From assembly GCA_029555925.1 (NCBI GenBank), contig JAKPQU010000429.1, positions 1 through 17,096 on the forward strand: a stretch of 17,096 bases of DNA, written 5' to 3'. Made by a program: the position numbers and the translations under genes. Below are positions 6,375 to 13,833 of the stretch, piece after piece (the stretch's first letter is position 1; every line of letters starts with the position of its first letter). The stretch comes from Bacillota bacterium. GTDB lineage: Bacteria; Eremiobacterota; SpSt-956; JAKJGF01. Under the pieces are notes generated by a model. The model worked only from the letters and a program-made list of their open reading frames with translations, searched no databases and was not told the DNA's origin.

Positions 6375-9300
6375 CTATTCAATTCCGTAAAGATTTGAAA
6401 ATTTGGATCTTACTTCCATAGTATTATTTACTTCTCCGCCCGGGTTACTCATTTCCTTGAACATAGCTACAAATTTGTCTGTCAGGTCATCAATATCTGA
6501 TTTCGGATCATTTGCGGCTATATTGTGGAGAACTATATAACTGCCAAGAGCTTCTCTTACATCGTTTATAAGCTTGTTTACCATGGAGGTTTCTTTTTCA
6601 GGATTTGCCGTATCGGCTGTTTCTACAGTTAAAATTCTGCAGAATCTATCTACCGTTTTGTCAAATTCCTTATTATCTTTATAAGCATAGGAAGCAAGCT
6701 TCTGAACAGCAAGTCTTATTTCAAGAGATTTCTTATCGTTGAAGTCTGAATAACCCAGTATATCATAAAACTTCTGCAGAGCTCCATTAAGTCTCTTTTC
6801 ATCTATACCAAGGTGTTTTGATACTTCTGAGAAAGGAACATCATAATAAGGTTTTGCTGCGCCATCTTCATTTGAAGTATCAGTTTTATCATCATCTGAA
6901 GCTTCTTTGGCAAGTTTCATATCATCGGCAGTTATCTCTCTAGAATTCTTTTCCCAGTCCTCATCAAACTGTTTATCAAACACTGATACAGTAGCTTTAT
7001 CTACTATATTATAATTTGCTTCTCTGTTACTGAACAATCCTCCAAAAGTCGTATTGGCACTGCCTCCGGTAATTTCATTTCCATCAAAACTGGTAACAGC
7101 AGCGTGAAGGGTATTTAATTTTCCCTGTGAGTCTTTATAAAGCTTCACTTCTATACCTTTATCCATCATCTGCTGGGCAAGCTTCTGGGCAAGGGCACTC
7201 TCCAGGAAAATACTTTCATTAAGCAATATCTGTATCGGCTTATCAGGATTTTTCTCTTTCAACTCTATAAATCTGTTTACGAGAGGCTTGGAGGTAAGTG
7301 AGAAATACTGTCCTTTTACAGGCCCGGTGGTTTCGTTAATATTACCGGCCAGATTGTTATAAGGAGTATTGAAGGATTTAACATCAGGATTGGTCGTTAC
7401 AATCTTTATGGGAACGCCACCTTCAACATCTTCGTTTTTCGGATTTGCTTTAACTTCCTTGCCTCCAGTCATATTCCATGTGTTTCTCTGGAAGTTTTCA
7501 ATATCATTTACTGCTTTTCCGCCTTCAATAATTACACCATAGTCATGATATTCATCAGAGTAAGGTGCCATATTTATTTTGGATACAGCAGCTTCTTTAC
7601 CGTCTACACTGACAGTTTTACTGTGATTGCAGAAGATATGATCGCCAGGGTCTTCCATAACTTTTACTCCTGCAGCACGGCGTCTGTCCATCATTTCCAT
7701 TCTTTCAACCAGTTTATCCGGTGTGGTATGGATATGAGGGTCTTCAATACCCCTTACAGGCACGCCGGATTTGGCTTTTGCTTCAAAAGCTGCCGACATA
7801 TCCTTACTGGTATTGGTATACATAGTATAGAAGATATTCTTTGTAGCCTTATTTATCATAACTTTTTCTGCTTCGAAAAATTTCGGTGAATCTATAATAA
7901 GCTGTGTCTTACTTAAAGAAAAATCATTCACTTCTTCCGGTTTTATCTTACCCATGCCAAGCTGAAGAATTTTTTTCTTTCTCTCCTGTTCCTTTGTGCT
8001 ATCAGTAGCGACGACACCGGGATTCGGATTCACATCTGTTCCGGGACTCGGAAGAAGAGGTATATGTAACGGAGAATTATCTTTCAAATAATTCTCAAGG
8101 GCTTTAAAAGCAGATCCTTTTTCTTCAAGTGTTTCACAGCCTTTAAACTTTGAGCTTGCAAGCATAGAGTCCATACTGATAGTAAAGGAACCATTGGCAA
8201 ATTCCGCTCTGTCATAGGTTTTATTCCCTACTGTAAGAGAAATAATTCTCTTTCCTTCCGGTTGTGATGTGTCATATTTATAGGTTATACCAGAAGAAAG
8301 AGCCTGTTCTTTACCAAGGAATCTATCGCCTCTTAAATATTCAAGGAAATCAAGAACCTGTTTACCTGATGCTTTGACTTTAACAAGTTCGTTATCAAAA
8401 GGATACATTTTCTTCAGTGTGGCTCTGTCAATCTCTCCTTCAGGCAGTCTTGTTCTTATGGATTTGGTATATCCGAAAGACATATCTGCATCACCTCTTA
8501 TGGCATCACTGTAGAATTTGGATGCGCAGGTGAATTTTGTGTCAGACGGAGCAGTTTCAGTATCTTTACTCAGTTTTCCTATTTTTACATCTGCCACAAG
8601 CCCCGGATCGGGAACGTCAGAAACCTGTTTGGCATATGTCTCTTTGGAAATATTATTAAGAGGAGAATTCTCTTTTATATAATCTCTCAATACATCGAAT
8701 ACTCTTCCATATTTCTGGAGCATTTTTCCTTCTTTAAAATAGGATTTTCCATAGGTATAATTGTCCATACTCATGGTGATATTCTTCTTTGCAAATTCCT
8801 GGGGGGTCATCTTCTTGCCTTTAAAGGTAACGGATGTAATACGGTTTCCTTCAAGGAGAGTCGGGTTAAATTCATAGGAAAGTCCAGATACAAGGGCATA
8901 ATTATCCTTATCTCCCTCTACAAATCTGAGACCTCCTTCGAGGAATTTCAGCACTGTAGCACCTTTGGCTTTTATCTGCACCAGTTCATTATCAAAGGGA
9001 TACATCTGAAAGAGTTTACCCGTTGTTATATCTCCCTTTTCTATACCTTTTCTTATGGAGAAAGAGGAAGTTACTGCCAGGTCTGAGTCTTTCTTCTGGG
9101 CATCTACAAAGAGGTTACAGAGATTTGTTCTCTTATTTGATATTAATTCCAGATTTTCAGAGGTTTTACCGAGTACTTCATTCTTAACACCTTCATATTT
9201 TTCTATATAAGGAGCTATGATTTTTGTTACAGTCGGATCAGGTTTTATATCAGCTGTGATAGGGATAAGATGTTCTTTATAAGATACAACTTTTTTAGAA

Positions 9301-10262
9301 GAAGGATCAAATACCAGGTTAAGATCTCCTACATATTTACCTTCTCCGCCTGCCTGAACAATTATAGAATCCCCAACTTTTTCAGCATCATGCATTGCTG
9401 TATGGGAATGGGCTCCGACTATTAAATCTATACCTTTTACCTTCTCTGCTATTTTAACATCTTCATCATGGCCGAGATGGGAAAGTATTACTACCAAATC
9501 AACTTTTTCTTCATTTCTGAGTTTTTTAACAAAACCCTCTGCAGCCTGTCTGGGATCGCCGACTTCTATAAGTCCTTTCTGAGGAGTAGACAGAGATGTC
9601 ATAGGAGTAGCAAGACCTAAAATACCTATTTTTACTCCCTGTCTTTCGACAATTTTGTATGGTTTTAAAAATTTCAGGTCTCCTCCGGGAGAAAGATCTG
9701 TTATATTTGCTGCACCCAGTATATCCGTATTCATATCTTTTGCTATGGCAGCATAATCGTCAAGTCCCCATGTAACATCATGGTTACCAATGACACTTGC
9801 ATCAAATCCCATAGCAGCAAGAGGTTTGCTTACTATTTCACCGTGAGTTACCTTGCTGTAAAATCCTCCGTCATAAACATCTCCGCCGTCAAGTGTTATA
9901 GTTCCCTGAGGATTTTCACTTTTAAGTTGTTTTATTTCTCCTGCAAGTCTTCCTATACCTCCGATTATGTGTTCCTGTCCTTCCGGCTTATCAAGTTCTT
10001 CTACATAACCGTGGAAGTCATTCATATGGATGAATTTTAAATTCACTCCCTCTTTGCTTTTACCGCTGCTCGCACTTTTCTTTTCTTCCGGCTCAGCTTC
10101 TACCTTTTTTCCCTCTGCCATCTTCGGCGTTTCCGGTGCAGCCATAGAAGTTCCGAGTTGTACGGAATCTTTTGCTTCTTCAGTTTCTTTTTTCTTCTTT
10201 GGAGCGGCTTTTTTCTCGATCTTGCCAGATGCCATTGATTTACCTATGTCACTTATATTCAT
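6375..10262 (-). CDS. Multidomain 5'-nucleotidase fused to a phospholipase D-like module
   Basis: A 1295-residue protein. Residues 1-72 are a low-complexity, Lys/Glu-rich leader with KDSVQL at 31-36 and no signal peptide. Residues 74-320 are a metallophosphoesterase domain with intact ligands: D82 and H84, D128, N160 with H161-D162, H262, H285 and H287. Two 5'-nucleotidase C-terminal domains follow (about 365-550 and 555-735), each with PFDNEL. A Pro/Asn linker leads to a PLD-like region at about 785-1110. Its first HKD motif is intact (H880, K882, D887: HSKTVSVD). The second reads HAAVTSFD (H1053, A1055, D1060), so its lysine is lost, although GGSAN follows normally. The last 150 residues are predicted helical and match nothing I know. 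The likely activities are phosphate ester hydrolysis and perhaps phosphodiester cleavage or binding; location is uncertain. The start is ATG with a strong AGGAAGGAG site. The first 770 residues are paralogous to the gene at 3074-5386. Confidence 0.88.
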   Translation of the reverse strand: MNISDIGKSMASGKIEKKAAPKKKKETEEAKDSVQLGTSMAAPETPKMAEGKKVEAEPEEKKSASSGKSKEGVNLKFIHMNDFHGYVEELDKPEGQEHIIGGIGRLAGEIKQLKSENPQGTITLDGGDVYDGGFYSKVTHGEIVSKPLAAMGFDASVIGNHDVTWGLDDYAAIAKDMNTDILGAANITDLSPGGDLKFLKPYKIVERQGVKIGILGLATPMTSLSTPQKGLIEVGDPRQAAEGFVKKLRNEEKVDLVVILSHLGHDEDVKIAEKVKGIDLIVGAHSHTAMHDAEKVGDSIIVQAGGEGKYVGDLNLVFDPSSKKVVSYKEHLIPITADIKPDPTVTKIIAPYIEKYEGVKNEVLGKTSENLELISNKRTNLCNLFVDAQKKDSDLAVTSSFSIRKGIEKGDITTGKLFQMYPFDNELVQIKAKGATVLKFLEGGLRFVEGDKDNYALVSGLSYEFNPTLLEGNRITSVTFKGKKMTPQEFAKKNITMSMDNYTYGKSYFKEGKMLQKYGRVFDVLRDYIKENSPLNNISKETYAKQVSDVPDPGLVADVKIGKLSKDTETAPSDTKFTCASKFYSDAIRGDADMSFGYTKSIRTRLPEGEIDRATLKKMYPFDNELVKVKASGKQVLDFLEYLRGDRFLGKEQALSSGITYKYDTSQPEGKRIISLTVGNKTYDRAEFANGSFTISMDSMLASSKFKGCETLEEKGSAFKALENYLKDNSPLHIPLLPSPGTDVNPNPGVVATDSTKEQERKKKILQLGMGKIKPEEVNDFSLSKTQLIIDSPKFFEAEKVMINKATKNIFYTMYTNTSKDMSAAFEAKAKSGVPVRGIEDPHIHTTPDKLVERMEMMDRRRAAGVKVMEDPGDHIFCNHSKTVSVDGKEAAVSKINMAPYSDEYHDYGVIIEGGKAVNDIENFQRNTWNMTGGKEVKANPKNEDVEGGVPIKIVTTNPDVKSFNTPYNNLAGNINETTGPVKGQYFSLTSKPLVNRFIELKEKNPDKPIQILLNESIFLESALAQKLAQQMMDKGIEVKLYKDSQGKLNTLHAAVTSFDGNEITGGSANTTFGGLFSNREANYNIVDKATVSVFDKQFDEDWEKNSREITADDMKLAKEASDDDKTDTSNEDGAAKPYYDVPFSEVSKHLGIDEKRLNGALQKFYDILGYSDFNDKKSLEIRLAVQKLASYAYKDNKEFDKTVDRFCRILTVETADTANPEKETSMVNKLINDVREALGSYIVLHNIAANDPKSDIDDLTDKFVAMFKEMSNPGGEVNNTMEVRSKFSNLYGIE

Positions 10263-10386
10263 AGTTCTTTCTCCTTCCTATATATCTATATATATTAAAA
10301 AAATATATTTCTTCTAAATTATCATTTATATAATACCATTTAATTTTTCATAATTAAATAGATTATTGTTAACAAAATGTAAACAA

Positions 10387-10470
10387 AAAAGCAGATCACA
10401 GATTACACGCATTCATGAATTGCACGGATTGTGGACAGGGATTTTCAGGATTTTTCAGATTGACAGAATT
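10387..10470. repeat. Degenerate dispersed-repeat-like tract in the divergent intergenic region
   Basis: The 350-bp gap between the divergent nucleotidase and phoH genes holds a tract of phrases such as CACAGATTACACG, CACGGATTGTG and GATTTTCAGGATTTTTCAG. It includes a perfect 10-bp palindrome ATTCATGAAT (10411-10420) and a near-tandem GATTTTTCAG pair (about 10440-10461). I see no frame with coding character. Such phrases resemble dispersed non-coding repeats of environmental bacteria; this is an impression from memory. An AT-only dyad (10338-10345 with 10352-10359) lies nearer the nucleotidase start and may be part of its promoter region. Confidence 0.4.
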
Positions 10471-10489
10471 CTTTAAAACCTATTATTGC

Positions 10490-10519
10490 TTGACACTTTA
10501 CCTCTTTATGAGTTAAAAT
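10490..10519 (+). promoter_or_regulatory. Candidate sigma70-type promoter of phoH
   Basis: A perfect TTGACA (10490-10495) and TAAAAT (10514-10519; 5 of 6 to TATAAT) are separated by 18 bp. Transcription would begin near 10526, so the heptamer array at 10551-10580 would be in the 5' leader of the phoH mRNA. Confidence 0.6.
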
Positions 10520-10550
10520 TCTTATAGAATATAATATTCATGGTCATCTT

Positions 10551-10580
10551 CGCGTCACGCGTTACGCGTCACGCGTCACG
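10551..10580 (+). repeat. Heptamer repeat array, copy 3
   Basis: Four consecutive heptamers GCGTCAC, GCGTTAC, GCGTCAC, GCGTCAC end in G. This is the reverse-complement orientation of copies 1 and 2 relative to the plus strand. It lies between the predicted phoH promoter and its ribosome site and contains three overlapping-type ACGCGT palindromes. Confidence 0.85.
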
Positions 10581-10612
10581 AAACAAAATAAGGAGATGAA
10601 ACAATAAATAAT

Positions 10613-11935
10613 ATGAGTGACAGGAAAATCTATGTTCTGGATACAAGTGTTCTGCTTCACAACCCGCAGGCTATGTTCTCTTTTCAGGATAATGAAATAG
10701 TCCTTCCTATTATTGTTCTGGACGAGGTGGATAAATTCAAACGAGGCTCACAGGAAGTTAACCGCAATGCAAGGGTAGTCATAAAAAATATTGATAAACT
10801 CAGAGAACAGGGAAATATTGAAGAAGGTGTGCCTCTCGGCAAAGATGGCATATTTAAAATAGCCATAAAATCTAATAATTTCGACCTGTTACCGGCTGGT
10901 TTTCAGGCAAATCATGATAACCTTATCATCGCAACGGCACTGGCAATAAAAAAAGAAAACCCTGAAAAAAAAGTTATTATGGTATCCAAAGATATTAATA
11001 TGAGGGTTAAAGCACAGGCTCTGGGGCTTAAATCGGAAGATTACAGAGCAGATAAGGTCAATCTGGACGAACTCTATACGGGAGAAGATTTATGCCAGAT
11101 TACAGATGAAGAAATGGCCATCTTTTACGAAAAAGGCTATCATGAGCCAAATAATGTTTCCTATTATACCAACCAGTATATCACCGTCGGAACTCCTACA
11201 AATAAAAAAGCTCTCGGGCGATATGACAGGGAGAGTAATAGAATAAATCTCTTAAAAGATCTGAAAAATGACGTATTCGGTATAAAGTCTATGAATAAAG
11301 AACAGCGTTTTGCCCTTGACATGTTACTCGATGACAGTGTACTCCTTGTAACTATGTTAGGAAAGGCAGGGACAGGGAAAACCATACTTGCCCTTGCCGC
11401 TGGACTTCAGAAGGTTCTCAATGACAAGGTCTATCGTAAAATGAGCGTATATCGCCCTCTTATACCAATGGGTAAAGACATAGGATATCTGCCGGGGAAA
11501 GAAGGAGAAAAACTTTCACCATGGATGCATCCCATTTTTGATAATCTAGAATTTTTATTGACCAGTTATACAACCAGCAAAAAAACCAGCATAGAAAGTA
11601 AACTGGATAGTCTTATTACGTCAAAACTGGTAGAAATTGCATCCCTTACATTTATTCGCGGCAGAAGTCTGCCACAGCAATATCTGATTATTGACGAGGC
11701 ACAGAACCTTACCCCCCATGAAGCAAAAACAATTATTACAAGAGCCGGTGAAGGAACCAAGATAGTACTTACAGGCGATGCCTATCAAATAGATCACCCT
11801 TATCTTGATTCTACAAGTAACGGCCTGACCTTTATTGTGGAAAAATTTAAAGACCAGAAAATTTATGCCCATATTACCCTGACAAAAGGCGAACGTTCAC
11901 CTCTTGCAGAACTGGCGGCAAATCTGTTGCATTAA
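10613..11935 (+). CDS. phoH2: PIN-PhoH fusion ATPase (PhoH2/YlaK type)
   Basis: A 440-residue protein with an N-terminal PIN ribonuclease domain (about 5-150) and a C-terminal PhoH ATPase (about 225-440). The PIN acidic residues are visible: D10 (LDTS), E38 (VLDEVDKF), D102 (HDN) and D127 (SKD). The ATPase has Walker A GKAGTGKT (250-257), Walker B YLIIDEAQ (357-364) and the GDAYQID block (388-394). Characterised PhoH2 proteins unwind and cleave RNA using ATP; that role is transferred by family. It acts in the cytosol. ATG at 10613 is the only conventional start fitting the domain. AAGGAG at 10590-10595 is 17 nt away, longer than usual, and a four-codon frame (ATG AAA CAA TAA at 10596-10607) lies between them. 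No dedicated antitoxin gene is visible upstream. The next gene begins 74 bp downstream after an inverted heptamer array. Confidence 0.92.
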   Translation: MSDRKIYVLDTSVLLHNPQAMFSFQDNEIVLPIIVLDEVDKFKRGSQEVNRNARVVIKNIDKLREQGNIEEGVPLGKDGIFKIAIKSNNFDLLPAGFQANHDNLIIATALAIKKENPEKKVIMVSKDINMRVKAQALGLKSEDYRADKVNLDELYTGEDLCQITDEEMAIFYEKGYHEPNNVSYYTNQYITVGTPTNKKALGRYDRESNRINLLKDLKNDVFGIKSMNKEQRFALDMLLDDSVLLVTMLGKAGTGKTILALAAGLQKVLNDKVYRKMSVYRPLIPMGKDIGYLPGKEGEKLSPWMHPIFDNLEFLLTSYTTSKKTSIESKLDSLITSKLVEIASLTFIRGRSLPQQYLIIDEAQNLTPHEAKTIITRAGEGTKIVLTGDAYQIDHPYLDSTSNGLTFIVEKFKDQKIYAHITLTKGERSPLAELAANLLH

Positions 11936-11942
11936 TATCGTA

Positions 11943-11998
11943 ATGCGTGACGCGTGACGCGTGACGGGAAGACACATCACGCATTACGCATCACGCAT
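11943..11998. repeat. Inverted heptamer array between phoH and the GT-C gene, copy 4
   Basis: The left arm (11943-11966) holds three GCGTGAC heptamers. The right arm (11975-11998) holds GCATCAC/GCATTAC-type heptamers in the opposite sense. Over 24 bp the arms pair except for three C-A mismatches and one G-U pair, around an 8-nt loop. The array begins 8 bp after the phoH stop codon and ends 11 bp before the next start codon. It could fold in RNA as a terminator-like or processing hairpin, but no T-run follows. Confidence 0.85.
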
Positions 11999-12009
11999 AT
12001 AATTCAAAA

Positions 12010-13587
12010 ATGAATAAAAAACTGCCATTCCTGCAAATTACATTCCTTATAGTCATTATACTGTATGTAACCTGCCCTGCATGGCATGCCTTTTTTCACT
12101 CAGATGATTTTGAATACCTGGATAGAAGGTTTGACACAGGCAAAATCTTTCTGGCAAATAAAGAAGGAGTCCGAAACGAAGGAGGACGGTACAGGCCTCT
12201 CACAATACTTACGGTATTAATGGACAGATCTATATGGGGGTTAAATCCGACAGGATATAATATCACCAATAAAATATTTCATGTAATATGTACAGCAGAA
12301 GTTTATTATCTTACAAATATGCTCTTTCCGGGCAATAATATGAGAGGTTTTCTGGCTGCCATGTTTTTTTCCGTCCATCCTGTCTTGACCGATACAATTT
12401 TCTGGATCTCTGCAAGGCCTGACAGCCTCTGCTGTATATTTTATATTCTTTCAATAATATTTTTTTATAAAGGTAAATTGACACCGGGCTATATCAGTTT
12501 CATATTTGCCCTTATGGCAAAAGAAATGGCAGTGACCCTTCCTGCCATTATATTAATAACATCTCTCATATTACAGCCAGAAAATGAAAAAAAAGCCTGC
12601 ACCCGTCACGCATTAAAGGAATCTCTTCCCTATTTCATAATTCTCTTTCTTTACATGTTATTTCGCCTCATATTCCTGGGCTCCATGACAGGAGGTACGG
12701 GAAATACAAACTTCACTTTTTTTCGTATTCTTAAACATCTGAAAGAAGCCTTTTACTTTATGACCTTCCCTGCCTCACGGTATGACCTGGTTATATTTCT
12801 GTTTCTGGCAATATTTTTATCAGTTAAAAGCCTGAGAAAATATATATTTCAAAAGGATATTCTCTACTGCTTATTATGGATCTTAATAACACTCTTACCA
12901 GTTCTAGGACTTATGGCAAGATGGTATATGTACATACCTTTCATAGGATTATCTATGGCCCTTTCCATTATATTACTCAGACTGGAGAATTTTTATATAA
13001 AAATATTTTTCGCTTTTATAACAATCATAATAATCGTAACAAATATACATCTTGTAAGAAGGGAAGCAACCCTGTGGTATCAATCTGGCAATCTGGTAAA
13101 AACCATAGAAGAAGACATTTATTCATACAAAAATAACGAGTGTTATATCTTTAATGTACCTGCTGCGGTAATGGATAACAGCTTTTTCGGTCTCGGAGAA
13201 AAACCTGTTTTTGCCTACAATCTGGAAAAAGCAGTAAATATTATTCACGGCTCAGACCTGAAGGTATATCCTGTTACAACAGTTTTTCTTACGAATTTCT
13301 CAGTCACTTCCGCAGGTGATGTAAAAAAAATAGACGATAAAACATTTCTTATACAGTTAAATGAAGAAAAAAGCCGGTTCAGTTACCACACAGATGATTT
13401 CATTTCCGGTAAAATAAAACCGGCTCCCGGCGTAAATATAGAAACTAAAGATTTTACACTTATATCAGGAGAAAAGAGCAGCGAAATTACAGTTAAATTC
13501 AAAAAGCCTGTTAAGAATTTGTTTGAATTTAACAGAGGACATATCGTTAATAGCCACAAAAGATGGATATATAGTCTACAATATTAA
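12010..13587 (+). CDS. TMTC-like GT-C membrane glycosyltransferase
   Basis: A 525-residue multi-spanning membrane protein. Features recall GT-C enzymes of the protein O-mannosyltransferase/TMTC group: an acidic pair in the first loop (D32-D33 in HSDDF), RYRPL (60-64), HPVLTDTIFWISARPD (123-138) and LMAKEMAVTLP (168-178). About ten helices span residues 8-350. The final 150 or so residues are soluble and probably outside the membrane. Such enzymes use a polyprenyl-phosphate sugar as donor; acceptor and sugar are unknown. There is no TPR domain, unlike TMTC proteins. The ATG at 12010 lacks a Shine-Dalgarno sequence because the heptamer array reaches almost to it. It may be translated by coupling to phoH or with weak initiation. 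A lone heptamer-like CGTCACGC lies inside the gene at 12604-12611. Confidence 0.72.
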   Translation: MNKKLPFLQITFLIVIILYVTCPAWHAFFHSDDFEYLDRRFDTGKIFLANKEGVRNEGGRYRPLTILTVLMDRSIWGLNPTGYNITNKIFHVICTAEVYYLTNMLFPGNNMRGFLAAMFFSVHPVLTDTIFWISARPDSLCCIFYILSIIFFYKGKLTPGYISFIFALMAKEMAVTLPAIILITSLILQPENEKKACTRHALKESLPYFIILFLYMLFRLIFLGSMTGGTGNTNFTFFRILKHLKEAFYFMTFPASRYDLVIFLFLAIFLSVKSLRKYIFQKDILYCLLWILITLLPVLGLMARWYMYIPFIGLSMALSIILLRLENFYIKIFFAFITIIIIVTNIHLVRREATLWYQSGNLVKTIEEDIYSYKNNECYIFNVPAAVMDNSFFGLGEKPVFAYNLEKAVNIIHGSDLKVYPVTTVFLTNFSVTSAGDVKKIDDKTFLIQLNEEKSRFSYHTDDFISGKIKPAPGVNIETKDFTLISGEKSSEITVKFKKPVKNLFEFNRGHIVNSHKRWIYSLQY

Positions 13588-13647
13588 TAATCTATTTTCA
13601 TATATAGACTTATATATAGCCATTTTCTGGATATTCTATTAAAGCTG

Positions 13648-13664
13648 AACTTATGCCATAAGTT
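13648..13664 (+). terminator. Possible weak hairpin terminator after the GT-C gene
   Basis: AACTTAT (13648-13654) and ATAAGTT (13658-13664) pair perfectly around GCC and are followed by ATATTTT. The stem is short and AT-rich, so it is only a weak candidate. The rest of the 246-bp gap between the convergent genes holds an AT-rich tract and the dyad at 13758-13774. Confidence 0.3.
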
Positions 13665-13757
13665 ATATTTTCTCCATAAAATCAGTTCCTCCTGATTAAA
13701 TATAGGTTTTCTATTATATCAAACTTATTAAATAAAACCATTAAAGAGGAATTTAAT

Positions 13758-13774
13758 GACATTATGTCTTGACA
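13758..13774. promoter_or_regulatory. Overlapping TGTC/GACA dyads of unknown role
   Basis: GACATTATGTC (13758-13768) is a perfect dyad around one central base. TGTCTTGACA (13765-13774) is a second one sharing the TGTC half. A run of five G bases follows. It sits between convergent genes, where an operator is not expected, so it may instead be the remnant end of a mobile element. Confidence 0.3.
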
Positions 13775-13833
13775 ATGGGGGCCACTTTACTGAACTTATT
13801 ATCATCCATAATCTTCTTAGGTTTTATAAACTA

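Noticed and set aside
10030..10317. A 95-codon plus-strand frame near the start of the nucleotidase-PLD gene
   Set aside because: It is antisense to the lysine/alanine-rich leader of that gene, which explains its phenylalanine- and serine-rich sequence.
10338..10359. ATTTAATT/AATTAAAT dyad as an operator upstream of the nucleotidase-PLD gene
   Set aside because: It is made only of A and T in an AT-rich intergenic region, so chance is a sufficient explanation.
10551..10580. A CRISPR-like reading of the regularly repeated heptamers
   Set aside because: The units are 7 bp and contiguous, without spacers, and no cas gene is present.
12604..12611. CGTCACGC inside the GT-C gene as another member of the heptamer family
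   Set aside because: It is a single unit in an uninterrupted coding frame and can arise by chance.
13595..13621. TATATA-type dyad after the GT-C gene as a terminator
   Set aside because: The stem would be AT-only and there is no T-run; it is ordinary AT-rich intergenic sequence.
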